Assembly (NCBI GenBank): GCA_024234735.1 | Contig: JACKNV010000009.1 | Span: 62,001-126,000 of the forward strand | Length of the DNA: 64,000 nucleotides | Direction of reading: 5' to 3' | DNA from: Pseudomonadales bacterium | GTDB taxonomy: Bacteria; Pseudomonadota; Gammaproteobacteria; Pseudomonadales; Halieaceae | In this document: positions 7,989 through 17,971 of the stretch, one piece after another | Layout: each line of letters opens with the position of its first letter | Numbering within the stretch: position 1 is the stretch's first letter | Translations under genes and position numbers: made by a program | Notes under the pieces: generated by a model | The model's input: the letters and a program-made list of their open reading frames with translations, nothing else | Databases searched by the model: none | Told to the model about the DNA's origin: nothing

Positions 7989-10900
7989 CTTCCAGCGGGC
8001 CGTTGGTGTCCAGGTGGATATCCCGCTGCGGGAAGGCCACCACGATGCCCTCCTCGTTGAAACGCCGGTTGATTTCCAGGCGCACCTCGCTGGCCACCTG
8101 CAGGCGCTGGTCCAGCTGCTCAACGAAGAATCGCGCCCTGATCAACAGGCTGTTGTCGCCGAATTCCTCGAAAGTAATGAGTGGCGCCGGAGTGGAGAGC
8201 GCCTGTGGATGCCTGTGGATGATATCGCTGATCAGGCCCATGGCCTTTTCCAGGTCGGTGCCGTAGGCGACCCCCACCTCCAGCACCCAGCGCGTCACCT
8301 GATCCGACAGCGACCAGTTGAGCAGTTGCTGGGTGATGAACTCCTTGTTGGGCACCAGCAGCTCGCGGTTGTCGAAATCGCGGATGGTGGTGGCGCGGAT
8401 GCGAATCTTGGTCACCCGGCCGGACACATTGCCCACCGTTACCACATCGCCGACCCGCACCGGTTGCTCGAACAGGATGATCAGGCCGCTGATGAAGTTC
8501 GCCACGATCTCCTGCAGGCCGAAACCGATACCCACGCTCAGGGCCGCTATCGCCCACTGGATCTGCGACCAGCTGCCGCCCAGCGAACTGATCACCAGGG
8601 CGACCAGGCCGCCCGTGGCGGCATACTGGAACACCCGGGTGACAGCGTAGGCAGAGGCCGGGCGCACGCCCATCTTCTGGCGCAACAGTATCTCCAGCAG
8701 CCCGGGTATACGCCGCAACAGCAGCCAACCCACCACGGCGACCGCGGCGGCGGCCAGCAGGCTGCCGATGGTCACCGGCACCAGTGCCTGCTCGCCGTCC
8801 ACGGTGCCCGTGTAGTGCCACAATTCCACCGAATCGAGGATACCCAGGGCGGGAAACACCCCGGACCAGATCACCGTGAGGCCGACCAGGGAGACCAGCA
8901 TGGTCAACACATTCAGCAGCCTGGTACCTTCGTCACTCAGCAGTTCCGGGTCGCTCTCCAGCCTTTCCTCTGCTTCGGCGCGCTCGTCCCTGTCCTCGAG
9001 GTCTGCCTGCACCCGTTCGGCGCGGGCTTTCACCACCATGCGCCGCCGGGTCATGCGCAGCCAGCGCAGGCCCAGCTCGTAGGCCAGCAGAATGAGGGTC
9101 GCCAGCACCATGGTCTTGATCAGCAGCAGGGCAAACTCGGTAACGCTGTACATATACCCCAGCAGCACCCCCAGTACGCCCAGCAGCGGCAACAGCACCA
9201 GCAGGCGGCGGACCGCGCTTCCCAGGGACGCCGATTTCGCCGTGGGTTCATACACCAGCATGGTCTGCACCTTGTCGTGCAGGAACGCCGGCAGCAGGCG
9301 GAAAAACTGCGCCATGCTGAGCAGCACCACCAGCAGGGCCAGCGCGCCCAGGGGCCCACCCACGTCGCGGGCGTCCAGCTGCAGGCAGAAAATCGTCAGC
9401 ACCGCGGCCGGGAAAAAGCTCTGCTCCAGGCGCAACATACGATGATGCAGCGCCTCTGTGCGCCGTGTCGGCCAGCGAAAATGCGCCTCCACCACGCCGT
9501 TGGGCATGAGCAACAGGCGCATGAATTCCAGGGCCCACAGGTAGCCGCCGCCGCGCAGGAAGGTGGCGTACAGCGCAGTCGCCAGTTCCGACTCGTGCTG
9601 CTGCAATTCGAACAACATGGCCAGGCTGAACATGAACGCCGGCCAGGTGAACGCCAGCAGCAGCGTCAGCCCCAGGGCCAGCAGGGTTTTGCTGAAGCGG
9701 TCGGTGCGCACGTAACCGACTTCGCGCCCGCAGTCCACCACGGCGGCCCGGATGCGAGCATTGGCGAGCCACAGTAAAACCGCCAGGACCAAGCCGAACA
9801 GCAGCAGCGGCCTGGCCCGGATCTCCCCCGGCATCTGGTGCCATACCGTTTGCCAGCGCTGGGGGACAAACATGTCCCGCAGCTGGGAAACCAGTACCCC
9901 CTCGCGAAGCAGCGACAGCGGCGAACGCGAGGGAATCCACAACAGCCGCTCGGAGATAAACTTGCGGTAATCCCCCACGACGCGGGCGTACTTTCTCAGG
10001 CTGAAATCGAGGTTGGCCAGGGCGCCCGCGTAGGTGTTCTCCAGCTCCAGCGCCTGCTCGATAAGGTCCCTGCGGGCGCGCACCAGTTCCAACAGGCCGG
10101 CACGTATCTCTTCCGCAACCGGTTGCGGCTGGTCTTCCAGCAGGCCTTCGACATAGTCAAGCGGGCTAACCAGGCTGCGGCGCTCCTCCTGCAGCTCCAG
10201 CTGACTCAGGCTGGACTGGGTGATGCGCTCGGCAACCGCCGCTATCTCACGCTTGGAGGCGCGTTTCGGCGGCAGCTGGGCCTGTTGCTCGCGCAGGATC
10301 TTGCCGACAGTCAAATTCAGCCCCAGCAGATCCAGCTTGCGCTCTATCGCCTTGAGATCGGATGCCAGCTGCTCCGCGCGGGACGACACCTCGGCGTCGC
10401 GCTGCCGCGCGTCCTCGATGACGCTGCTGCGCTCCGCGAAAGCGGCGGTGAGCTCGGCGTTGCTGCTGGCCAGTTGCTGCAGCAGCGGGCTCTTGCCAAA
10501 ACTGTCGGCCACCGCCATTTCCGCTTCCGCCCGGGCCTGTGCAGCGGCGCCCTGGCGCAGTTCACCCGCCCGTCGCTGCAGAGCCTGCAAGCGCCGCTCC
10601 AGCAATGTGATGTCGCGGCTGGCCTGGTCCTGCTGTGCCTTGAGCAACTCCAGGCGCATCGGTTGGCTGAGCAGTTCCTCGTCCAGGCTGGCCTTCTCCG
10701 CCCGCGCACTGGCCAGTTGCGCCTGGGCCAGCCAGAGGCTGGCCTCGTTCTCACTCCCGGAAGCGGCATCCCTGGGCAGCATGGCCGCGCCGGACGCCAG
10801 GTCGGCGATCACCGGGCCCAATTTGGCCAGGCGATCGCGTATGGCCAGCGCCCGCGCCGGCGCCTCGTTGATCCGGTTGCTTGTTTCCGCCAGGCTACCG

Positions 10901-11298
10901 CGGCGGGCCTCCAGTTCCGCGCCGACCAACTGGATTGCCTGTTCCAGCTCCTGCAGTGAGGCAGTGGCCAGGTGCATGTTGTCGATTGCCGAAGGCAGAT
11001 CCCGCTCGGCCACGCCCAGCTCGATGTTCTGGGCCTGCTCAGCGGCGTTGGCGCGCGCGTTGGCAAAGTTCTTCTGGCTGTCCTGGAAGCCCTGGATATC
11101 GGCGAGGGTGGCGCGAATCTCGCCGTATTGCTCCAGCAGGTCGGCGCGGGCCGGGTCGTCCTCGGCCCGACCGGCACTCACCTGCTGCACCGCCGCGTCC
11201 AGCCGGGCCGGGGTGACCAGGGCAATGTCCTCCTGGGCCAGGGCGGCGCCAGCCAGCAACAACAGCAGCAGCGCTGTCCTGTGGATCAATTGTTTCAC
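7966..11298 (-). CDS. mscK: MscK/KefA-type large mechanosensitive channel
   Basis: An 1110-residue protein. A signal peptide (LLLLLAGAALA, cleavage near residue 21) leads into a long periplasmic coiled-coil region to about residue 440, rich in Ala, Gln and Glu. About ten membrane segments follow between residues 480 and 900, then the MscS pore helix and beta domain (about 900-1100; ALSVGIGFGLQEIVANFISGL and VTKIRIRATTIRDFDNRELLVPN). The layout is that of MscK/YbdG-class osmotic safety channels of the inner membrane. No recognition of the K+-specific gating region is possible from sequence alone, so a paralogue such as MscM is an alternative. Confidence 0.9.
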   Translation of the reverse strand: MKQLIHRTALLLLLLAGAALAQEDIALVTPARLDAAVQQVSAGRAEDDPARADLLEQYGEIRATLADIQGFQDSQKNFANARANAAEQAQNIELGVAERDLPSAIDNMHLATASLQELEQAIQLVGAELEARRGSLAETSNRINEAPARALAIRDRLAKLGPVIADLASGAAMLPRDAASGSENEASLWLAQAQLASARAEKASLDEELLSQPMRLELLKAQQDQASRDITLLERRLQALQRRAGELRQGAAAQARAEAEMAVADSFGKSPLLQQLASSNAELTAAFAERSSVIEDARQRDAEVSSRAEQLASDLKAIERKLDLLGLNLTVGKILREQQAQLPPKRASKREIAAVAERITQSSLSQLELQEERRSLVSPLDYVEGLLEDQPQPVAEEIRAGLLELVRARRDLIEQALELENTYAGALANLDFSLRKYARVVGDYRKFISERLLWIPSRSPLSLLREGVLVSQLRDMFVPQRWQTVWHQMPGEIRARPLLLFGLVLAVLLWLANARIRAAVVDCGREVGYVRTDRFSKTLLALGLTLLLAFTWPAFMFSLAMLFELQQHESELATALYATFLRGGGYLWALEFMRLLLMPNGVVEAHFRWPTRRTEALHHRMLRLEQSFFPAAVLTIFCLQLDARDVGGPLGALALLVVLLSMAQFFRLLPAFLHDKVQTMLVYEPTAKSASLGSAVRRLLVLLPLLGVLGVLLGYMYSVTEFALLLIKTMVLATLILLAYELGLRWLRMTRRRMVVKARAERVQADLEDRDERAEAEERLESDPELLSDEGTRLLNVLTMLVSLVGLTVIWSGVFPALGILDSVELWHYTGTVDGEQALVPVTIGSLLAAAAVAVVGWLLLRRIPGLLEILLRQKMGVRPASAYAVTRVFQYAATGGLVALVISSLGGSWSQIQWAIAALSVGIGFGLQEIVANFISGLIILFEQPVRVGDVVTVGNVSGRVTKIRIRATTIRDFDNRELLVPNKEFITQQLLNWSLSDQVTRWVLEVGVAYGTDLEKAMGLISDIIHRHPQALSTPAPLITFEEFGDNSLLIRARFFVEQLDQRLQVASEVRLEINRRFNEEGIVVAFPQRDIHLDTNGPLEVRMVQQD

Positions 11299-11430
11299 GT
11301 GCGTGGTGCTGTCCCGGGTTGCGGGCCTGCCTAAGGCCTGTGCGCGACACTCTATAACGGAAGTCCAGATGTGGCCAGCGCCACCACTGCTGGCGTAGAA
11401 TGCCCGCCCCGTTCAAAATAGCGATATCCC

Positions 11431-13338
11431 ATGCCACTGCTCCGACTGGACCGCGTCAGCCTGCACTACGGCACCCAGGTTTTGCTCGACGAGGTCGACC
11501 TGGGCATCACCAGGGGCGACCGCCTGGGCCTGCTGGGACGCAACGGCACCGGCAAGACCACCCTCCTCAAACTGCTGGCGGGCGAACTGCAACCCGACAG
11601 CGGCGAGCGCTGGCTGCGCCCCGGGGTGCGCATGGCCCGGCTGCAACAGGAACTGCCCGCTGCGGATGAGTTGACCGTCTACGAAGTGGTCGCCGCAGGG
11701 CTGGCCGAGGCCGGCGCCCTGGTCGCCGAATACCACCGCCTGGTGCACGCCGGCGGCGCCACGGATCTGGAACAGCTGGCGCGCACCCAGCAGCAGTTGG
11801 AAAACGCCGATGGCTGGAGCCTCCAGCAAAAGGTGGACACGGTGATAAGCCAGCTGCAACTGCCCGCCGATGCCAGCATGGGCCAGCTGTCCGGCGGCTG
11901 GCGGCGGCGGGTGGCGCTGGCCCGGGCACTGGTGTGTGACCCGGACATCCTGCTGCTGGACGAGCCCACCAACCACCTGGACATCCCCGCCATCAACTGG
12001 CTGGAGGAGCAGCTGCGCAGTTTTCGCGGCTCCCTGGTGCTGATCACCCACGACCGGCGCTTCCTGCAGAACGTGGTGAACTGTATCGCCGAACTGGATC
12101 GCGGGCACCTCACGCTGTGGCGCGGCGACTACCGCGGCTTCCTGCAGCATCGCGAGCAGCAACTGCTCGCGGAAGAGCGCGCCAACGAACTGTTCGACAG
12201 GAAACTGGCCCAGGAAGAAGTGTGGATTCGCCAGGGCATCAAGGCCCGGCGCACCCGCAACGAAGGCCGGGTACGGGCCCTGGAGGCGATGCGCGCGGAG
12301 CGCAGCCAGCGGCGCGAGCGCCAGGGTAAAGCGGACTTCGCGGTGGAGGATGCCGGCAAGTCGGGGCGGATCGTGGCCGAACTGCAACAGGTCACCAAGG
12401 CCTTTGGCGAGCAGGTGGTGATCCGCGATTTTTCCGCCATTATCCAGCGCGGCGACCGTATCGGTATCGTCGGCGCCAACGGTGCCGGCAAGTCCACCCT
12501 GGTGAAGCTGCTGCTGGGTGAACTGCAGCCCGACAGCGGCACGGTCAAGTTCGGCAGCAAGCTGGAAGTGGCCTACTCGGACCAGTTGCGCGGCAAGCTG
12601 GACCCGGAAAAAAACCTGATCGACAACGTCTGCGGCGGCCAGGAGTTCATCGAGATCAACGGCAAGCGCCGCCACGCCATCTCCTACCTGGGGGATTTCC
12701 TGTTCAGCCCCGAGCGGGTACGCACCCCGGTAAAAGCCCTGTCGGGCGGCGAGCAGAACCGGGCGGTGCTGGCCAGGCTGTTCAGCAAGCCGGCCAACCT
12801 GCTGGTGCTGGACGAGCCCACCAACGACCTGGACATCGAGACCCTGGAGCTGCTGGAGGAAATCCTGCTGGCCTTCGAGGGCACGGTGCTACTGGTGAGC
12901 CACGACCGGGAATTCATGGACAACGTGGTCACCAGCCTGCTGGTGATGGAGGGCAACGGTGTGGTCGCCGAACACGCCGGCAGCTACAGCGACTGGCTGG
13001 CCCGGGGCGGTCGCCTGGTGGCGGCGGAAAGCGAAGCGCCGGCCGCGGCCAAAAGCGCCCCCGGCGGCGCCCCGGTCGACGCGCCCGCCGGGGCACCTGG
13101 CAGAAAGAGCAAGCCCAAGCTGTCCTACAAGGAGCAGCGGGAGCTGGAGGCGCTGCCCGGGCGCATCGACCAGTTGGAGCAACAGCAGCAGGCGCTGGAG
13201 GCCGCCATGGCCGAGCCCGATTTCTACCAGCAGGACCACGCCCGCATCCGCGAAGTGAGCGAGCAACTGACGGCCCTGCAGACGGAGCTGGAAACGGCCT
13301 TCGAGCGCTGGGCTGAGCTGGAGGACGATGGCCGCTAG
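11431..13338 (+). CDS. uup: ABC-F ATPase Uup
   Basis: A 635-residue soluble protein with two ABC cassettes and no membrane domain. Walker A motifs are GRNGTGKTT (about residue 36) and GANGAGKST (about residue 348). The signature motifs are LSGGW and LSGGEQ, and the Walker B motifs are LLLDEPTNHLD and LVLDEPTNDLD. A charged linker between cassettes and a C-terminal coiled coil (KQELEALPGRIDQLEQQ region, about 560-630) match Uup rather than EttA. Uup acts on ribosomes and affects transposon excision and replication/repair intermediates. The stop overlaps the convergent aminotransferase gene by 4 bp. Confidence 0.93.
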   Translation: MPLLRLDRVSLHYGTQVLLDEVDLGITRGDRLGLLGRNGTGKTTLLKLLAGELQPDSGERWLRPGVRMARLQQELPAADELTVYEVVAAGLAEAGALVAEYHRLVHAGGATDLEQLARTQQQLENADGWSLQQKVDTVISQLQLPADASMGQLSGGWRRRVALARALVCDPDILLLDEPTNHLDIPAINWLEEQLRSFRGSLVLITHDRRFLQNVVNCIAELDRGHLTLWRGDYRGFLQHREQQLLAEERANELFDRKLAQEEVWIRQGIKARRTRNEGRVRALEAMRAERSQRRERQGKADFAVEDAGKSGRIVAELQQVTKAFGEQVVIRDFSAIIQRGDRIGIVGANGAGKSTLVKLLLGELQPDSGTVKFGSKLEVAYSDQLRGKLDPEKNLIDNVCGGQEFIEINGKRRHAISYLGDFLFSPERVRTPVKALSGGEQNRAVLARLFSKPANLLVLDEPTNDLDIETLELLEEILLAFEGTVLLVSHDREFMDNVVTSLLVMEGNGVVAEHAGSYSDWLARGGRLVAAESEAPAAAKSAPGGAPVDAPAGAPGRKSKPKLSYKEQRELEALPGRIDQLEQQQQALEAAMAEPDFYQQDHARIREVSEQLTALQTELETAFERWAELEDDGR

Positions 13339-14522
13339 AGCACGGCGGCCACGGATTGCGCGAGGTAGTCGATATTGCGCCGGTTGACCCCGGCCACATT
13401 GATGCGCGAGGAGTCCAGCATGTAGACACTGAACTCGCCGCGCAGGCGCAGCACCTGCTCGGTGCTCAGGCCGAGGAAGGAGAACATGCCGTTCTCGCGC
13501 TCGATGAAATCGAAGTCGCGGCCGCTGCTCGCGGCCAGCTTGTGGCGCAGTTCGCGCCGCAGGCCGTTGATGCGCTCGCACATGGTTGCCAGTTCGGCGC
13601 GCCAGGACTGCGCCAGCGCCGCGTCGGACAGCACCCTGCCGGCCAGCAGCGCCCCGTGGGCGGGCGGCATGGAATAGATACCGCGCGCGGCCACCAGTGC
13701 CTGGCTGACCGCCGCCTGGGCGCTGGACTCATCGCGGCAGACAAACATGGCCAGGCCGGCGCGCTCGCGGTACAGGCCCATGTTCTTGGAACAGGAGGCG
13801 GCGATGACGACCTCGGGCAGGCGCGCCACCAGCAGGCGCAGCCCGGCGGCGTCAGCCTCGATGCCCGCGCCCAGGCCCTGGTAGGCGATATCGACAAACG
13901 GGATAAACCCGCGCTGCTCCGCCAGGGCGGCGATCTCGCCCCACTGCTCCAGGGAGAGGTCGGCGCCGCAGGGATTGTGGCAACAGCCGTGCAACAGCAC
14001 CACGTCACCGGGCCTGGTGCGCTGCAGATCGGCCAGCATGCCCTCGAAGTTCACCCCGTGGCTGGCCGGATCGTAGTATCGATACGTCTCGAAGGTCAGG
14101 CCGACGCTGCCCAGCAACGGGAAATGCACCGGCCAGGTGGGGTCGCTCACCCACACCCGCGCCTCGGGGGCGGCGCGAAAAATCACTTCCGCGCCGATGC
14201 GCAGCGCGCCGCAACCGCCCGGTGCCTGCACGCTGCCCACGCGGCCCTCGGCCAGGGCCGCGCTGTCCGGCCCCAGCACCAGGGTCTGCATACCCTGGAT
14301 AAAGGCCTCGTCGCCGGCAGGTGGCATGTAGGCCTTGGTGACTTCCTGCGCCACCAGCGCCTGCTGGGCGCTGCGGATAGCCTCGAATACCGGGCAGCGA
14401 CCCTGCTCGTCCATGTAGATGCCGACCGTCAGGTCCACCTTGTCAGGGTTGGGATCGGCGCGGCAGGCGGCGGCCAGGCCGAGAATGGAATCAGCGGGAA
14501 GGCGTTCGAGTCGGTCCAGCAT
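13335..14522 (-). CDS. Aspartate/aromatic amino acid aminotransferase (class I PLP)
   Basis: A 395-residue fold-type I aminotransferase. The PLP lysine lies in SCSKNMGLYRERAG; the NPCG motif (CHNPCGADLS) and the C-terminal arginine in SSRINVAGVN contact substrate. The sequence VGIYMDEQGRCPVFEAIR near residue 33 is typical of AspC/TyrB, so transamination of aspartate, tyrosine or phenylalanine with 2-oxoglutarate is expected. Which substrate is preferred cannot be judged. It may be co-transcribed with pepD (22 bp upstream). Confidence 0.93.
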   Translation of the reverse strand: MLDRLERLPADSILGLAAACRADPNPDKVDLTVGIYMDEQGRCPVFEAIRSAQQALVAQEVTKAYMPPAGDEAFIQGMQTLVLGPDSAALAEGRVGSVQAPGGCGALRIGAEVIFRAAPEARVWVSDPTWPVHFPLLGSVGLTFETYRYYDPASHGVNFEGMLADLQRTRPGDVVLLHGCCHNPCGADLSLEQWGEIAALAEQRGFIPFVDIAYQGLGAGIEADAAGLRLLVARLPEVVIAASCSKNMGLYRERAGLAMFVCRDESSAQAAVSQALVAARGIYSMPPAHGALLAGRVLSDAALAQSWRAELATMCERINGLRRELRHKLAASSGRDFDFIERENGMFSFLGLSTEQVLRLRGEFSVYMLDSSRINVAGVNRRNIDYLAQSVAAVL

Positions 14523-14544
14523 CGGTTGTGCTCCAGGTCAGGGA

Positions 14545-15987
14545 TTACAGTTCGGCCAGCAAAGCGGTGAGAAACCGCCAGAAGGGTGCCACGGTGGCGA
14601 TTTCCACGCGTTCGCTCGGCGAGTGGGCACCGCGTATGGTCGGCCCGAAAGAGAGAATGTCCAGCGCGGGCTGCTTGCCCTTGAGTATGCCGCACTCCAG
14701 CCCGGCGTGAATCGCCTTGACCGCCGGGGCGAGGCCGAACAGACGCTGGTGCAGGTCGCGGGCCCGCTGCAGCAGCGGGCTGTCGAAATCCGGCTGCCAG
14801 CCCGGGTAGCCCACCGTGGCTTCGACCTCGAGTTTGAAGGCCCGCGCCAGCGCCAGGAAGGTTTGCTGCAGGGGCCGGCTCTGGTCTTCGCTGAAAAAGC
14901 GGAAGCTGGATTCCAGGAACAGCTTGCCGGCATCCAGCCGCAGGCGTGCCAGGTTGCAACTGAGGTCCACCAGTTCCGCCGGCAAGGTCAGGTTGTAGGC
15001 CTGCGCGCCGTGCGGCATGCTGGCCACCAGGTCCAGCAGGCATCGGGTGTCGGCGGCGCCGAGCACCCGCTCGCACTGCGCCGGCTGCAACTGCAGCTGC
15101 AGGCCCGCGTCCGCCGCGGGCAGATAACCCAGCCAGCGGGCCCGCAGGACCTCCAGGGACTCGGCCAGGGCCGCGCCCGCACCGGGCGCGCAGGCGAACA
15201 CCAGGCTGCCCTCCCGGGGTATGACATTGTGCGCCACCCCGGCGTCGAATGCGGCCAGCTGCACATCGGCGACGCCCTCCAGGCACTGCCCCAGCAACTT
15301 GATGGCATTGCCCAGCTGCTCCTGAATCTGGATGCCGGAGTGCCCGCCGGCCAGGCCCTTGAGCGTCAGCCGCCACTGCTCGGCGCCCGCGGGACAAGGT
15401 CGGGTGGCATATTCCCGGCGCATCTCCCAGCCGCCGCCCCCGGCGCAACCCACGTACAGCTCGTGCCAGTCCTCGGTATCCAGGTTCAGCATGAGGCTGC
15501 CCGATATCAGCCCGGGATCGAGGTTGAGGGCCCCGCCCAGGCCGGTTTCCTCGTCTATCGTGAACAGCAGCTCCAGGGGGGGATGGGCCACACTGGTGTC
15601 CGTCATCAGGGCCAGCGCCGCGGCGCAGCCCAGGCCGTTGTCGGCGCCCAGGGTGGTGCGGTCGGCCCGCAGCCAGCCGTCCTCCACCACCAGTTCCAGC
15701 GGCTGGGTGGCGAAATCGTGGGACTTGTCGCCGGTCTTGACCGTCACCATGTCCAGATGGTTCTGGATCACCACCACCGGGCGCTGTGCCAGCCCCGCCG
15801 TGGCCGGCACCGCCACCGCCAGGTTGCCGGCGGCATCGCAGCGCCACTGGTGGCCGGCCTGGTCGGCCAGGTCGATGACGTACTGGCGTACCGCCGCCTC
15901 CTGGCCCGAGGGGCGCGGAATACGGGTGATCTGGTAGAAGTGTTCCCACAGCCCGGCGGGCTGGGTGGGGTAATCTGCCGGTTTCAT
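14545..15987 (-). CDS. pepD: Aminoacyl-histidine dipeptidase (PepD, M20 family)
   Basis: A zinc dipeptidase of 480 residues when started at the ATG at 15987, which aligns with the usual N-terminus PAGLWEHFYQITRIPRPSGQE; a longer frame to 16047 runs into low-complexity sequence. Metal-binding motifs are visible: VIQNHLDMV, TLGADNGLG, and the catalytic TIDEETGLGG. It cleaves Xaa-His dipeptides such as carnosine in the cytoplasm. Transcribed toward the aminotransferase and divergent from the phosphoribosyltransferase at 16104. Confidence 0.94.
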   Translation of the reverse strand: MKPADYPTQPAGLWEHFYQITRIPRPSGQEAAVRQYVIDLADQAGHQWRCDAAGNLAVAVPATAGLAQRPVVVIQNHLDMVTVKTGDKSHDFATQPLELVVEDGWLRADRTTLGADNGLGCAAALALMTDTSVAHPPLELLFTIDEETGLGGALNLDPGLISGSLMLNLDTEDWHELYVGCAGGGGWEMRREYATRPCPAGAEQWRLTLKGLAGGHSGIQIQEQLGNAIKLLGQCLEGVADVQLAAFDAGVAHNVIPREGSLVFACAPGAGAALAESLEVLRARWLGYLPAADAGLQLQLQPAQCERVLGAADTRCLLDLVASMPHGAQAYNLTLPAELVDLSCNLARLRLDAGKLFLESSFRFFSEDQSRPLQQTFLALARAFKLEVEATVGYPGWQPDFDSPLLQRARDLHQRLFGLAPAVKAIHAGLECGILKGKQPALDILSFGPTIRGAHSPSERVEIATVAPFWRFLTALLAEL

Positions 15988-16103
15988 AGGGTGATCTGCA
16001 GGTGTCCGGGGGCGGCGATTATAACGGGCGGGCGCCGGGGCGACCACAGTCGCCCACCCTGTGCTACGCTGCGCCCTTCGCAGCGGGCCATCACGACAGG
16101 CAT

Positions 16104-16685
16104 ATGAGCAAGCGCTACATCACTCCCCAGGAGCTCCTGGCAGACGCTTTCGCCCTGGGCTGGCAGGTCTTCGCCAGCGGCTTCCGGCCCGATTACGTGG
16201 TCGGCGTGTGGCGCGGCGGCACCCCGGTGGGTATCGCCGTGCACGAGCTGTTGCAGCTGCTGGGTGTACGTGCGGATCACACCGCGGTGCGCACCGCGTC
16301 CTACAGCGGCATCGCCCGGCGCGAGGAGCGGGTCCAGGTGGACGGGCTGGACTACCTGCGCCAGCGCCTGGCTCCGGGGCAGGCCCTGCTGCTGGTGGAC
16401 GATGTCTACGACACCGGCCTGTCGCTGCAGCAGGTCGTGACCGAGCTGCGGGCCGACCCCGCCGGCGCGGGAATCGATATCCGCCTGGCCACCCCGTGGT
16501 TCAAGCCCGGCAACAACCGCACCGGCATGCGGCCCGACTACTTCCTGCACGAAACCGATAACTGGCTGGTGTTCCCCCACGAACTGGACGGCCTCAGCCT
16601 GCAGGAACTGGAAGCCAACAAACCCGAGCTGGCGGCGGTGCTTGCGCAACTGAAAACCGCGCTGGCCGGGCACAAACCGGCATAG
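16104..16685 (+). CDS. Phosphoribosyltransferase, hypoxanthine/xanthine type
   Basis: A 193-residue protein. The PRPP-binding signature LLLVDDVYDTG is at about residue 93, and RGGTPVGIAVHELL at about residue 38 is the hood/loop region seen in hypoxanthine-guanine-type enzymes. The ATG at 16104 (MSKRYITPQELLADAF) is preferred to the upstream frame. It probably salvages purine bases with PRPP. The exact base is not determined by visible residues. Confidence 0.88.
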   Translation: MSKRYITPQELLADAFALGWQVFASGFRPDYVVGVWRGGTPVGIAVHELLQLLGVRADHTAVRTASYSGIARREERVQVDGLDYLRQRLAPGQALLLVDDVYDTGLSLQQVVTELRADPAGAGIDIRLATPWFKPGNNRTGMRPDYFLHETDNWLVFPHELDGLSLQELEANKPELAAVLAQLKTALAGHKPA

Positions 16686-16786
16686 TGCACAAAATAGTCC
16701 CGTACTTTTTACGCTGATTTGACCGCGCCAGAACGTACACTTGAGCTTCCAGGGCCTACACGGCCAGAAGGCAACACGAGTACCTC

Positions 16787-16969
16787 ATGAAAAGAGTAGA
16801 CAGTGGCAAGGTGAGCCTGGTGGACTTCCTCGGAAGCATCAAGTTCAACCGGCAGCACGGCGAATCCAGCTACCGGGACACCGACACGGCGCAGTTCGCC
16901 CGCTTCGAGCAGCGCGTTCGCGGCCCGCACAGCGGCGAGGACAGCCAGCTCATCCGCAGCGCCAACTGA
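16787..16969 (+). CDS. Small hypothetical protein
   Basis: A 60-residue frame starting at ATG 16787, charged and without membrane segments (FNRQHGESSYRDTDTAQFARFEQRV). It occupies the space between two confident genes, ends just before the convergent hydrolase gene, and has no competing frame. I do not recognise a family. Coding status rests on position and composition only. Confidence 0.4.
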   Translation: MKRVDSGKVSLVDFLGSIKFNRQHGESSYRDTDTAQFARFEQRVRGPHSGEDSQLIRSAN

Positions 16970-16990
16970 GGCCCCCGGCGCGGGCGACCC

Positions 16991-17824
16991 TCAGCCCGAC
17001 ACCTGGCGCACAAACGGCCTGATATAGTCGCTGTTACACAGCGACCAGCGTTGCTGCGGCTCCACCAGATGGTTGCCGATCACCGCGAACACCAGGGGGT
17101 TGAATGGAAACCCCACGTGACTGGCCATGACCGCCATATTGCGCACGTAGCGCGGGTCGCCCTCGCAGCGGGCGATACCGCTGCCCACGATACCATCGGA
17201 TTCACTGAACAGCGCCAGCACCGGCACCCGCAGCTCGCCGCCGCTGTAGGTATACGCCACCCAGCGCGCCAGCGCCGCTTCGTCCACTTCCACCTGGTCG
17301 TTATAAGCCCGCCCCACCAGATTGTAAATCGATGTAGCCCGGGGGTCGCCGTAGGGTGTGCCCAGGGTGATCACCTGCCGTATCCACTGCGGGTAGCGGT
17401 GCGCCAGGGCCACAGCGTACAGCCCCCCCAGGCTCCAGCCTATCAGGCTGACCTTGCCGCCGCTGGCGCGGCACTCCTGCTCGACACGGGCCGCAATGAT
17501 CTCCTCGGTTTGCCGACGGTGCTCCAGAAATTCGTCCAGGCTGCGCGGGCGCACTTGCGCGGCGTTGCGCCCCAGGCCCCAGGGAATGGCGCGGTAACCG
17601 CGTCGGTTGAGGAATTTGCGCAGGCTGGCGGTGGAGCCGTCGGCCCCCATGAAACCGGGAATGGTCATGATCGTGTGGCCGTCGCCCCGGGGCAGGCGCC
17701 GCAGGACCGGCGCCAGCATGGCGCTACTGCCCATTTCCAGCACCACCCGCCCGAACTCCATGACGCTGTGGTGCAACTTCGGGGGACGCAGGTCGGGTAC
17801 CGGGCTGTAGGCAGGTATACTCAT
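16991..17824 (-). CDS. Alpha/beta-hydrolase, lipase/PGAP1-like
   Basis: A 277-residue protein with the nucleophile elbow GWSLGG (about residue 129) and a preceding TIPGFMGADGSTASLR oxyanion segment. Residues ALFSESDGIVGSG give the acid loop and the histidine is probably in MASHVGFPFNP. Small hydrolases of this shape act as esterases or lipases. No signal peptide is seen, so it is probably cytoplasmic. Substrate unknown. Confidence 0.8.
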   Translation of the reverse strand: MSIPAYSPVPDLRPPKLHHSVMEFGRVVLEMGSSAMLAPVLRRLPRGDGHTIMTIPGFMGADGSTASLRKFLNRRGYRAIPWGLGRNAAQVRPRSLDEFLEHRRQTEEIIAARVEQECRASGGKVSLIGWSLGGLYAVALAHRYPQWIRQVITLGTPYGDPRATSIYNLVGRAYNDQVEVDEAALARWVAYTYSGGELRVPVLALFSESDGIVGSGIARCEGDPRYVRNMAVMASHVGFPFNPLVFAVIGNHLVEPQQRWSLCNSDYIRPFVRQVSG

Positions 17825-17914
17825 ATGCAGGCCTCGCAGGTTGCTGCCCCGTCATTGTGGCCAGTATCCACTGCCAAATACAGTAAAAACCGGCTCAGTG
17901 GGTTTAATTTATCA

Positions 17915-17923
17915 TGCTAGAAT
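17915..17923 (+). promoter_or_regulatory. Possible extended -10 promoter of cmoA
   Basis: TGC-TAGAAT forms an extended -10 element about 50 bp upstream of the cmoA start within a locally AT-rich stretch. No good -35 box is seen, as is normal for extended -10 promoters. Prediction only. Confidence 0.35.
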
Positions 17924-17971
17924 TACCGGCCTGAATACGATTCCCTGCCTCTCGATACCGGGCCCGCCGCC

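Noticed and set aside
8014..9777. 587-codon plus-strand frame opposite the mechanosensitive channel gene
   Set aside because: Low-complexity His/Gln-rich translation typical of the antisense frame of a high-GC gene.
11413..12675. 420-codon minus-strand frame opposite uup
   Set aside because: No start context, no domain, and Uup ATPase motifs are intact on the plus strand.
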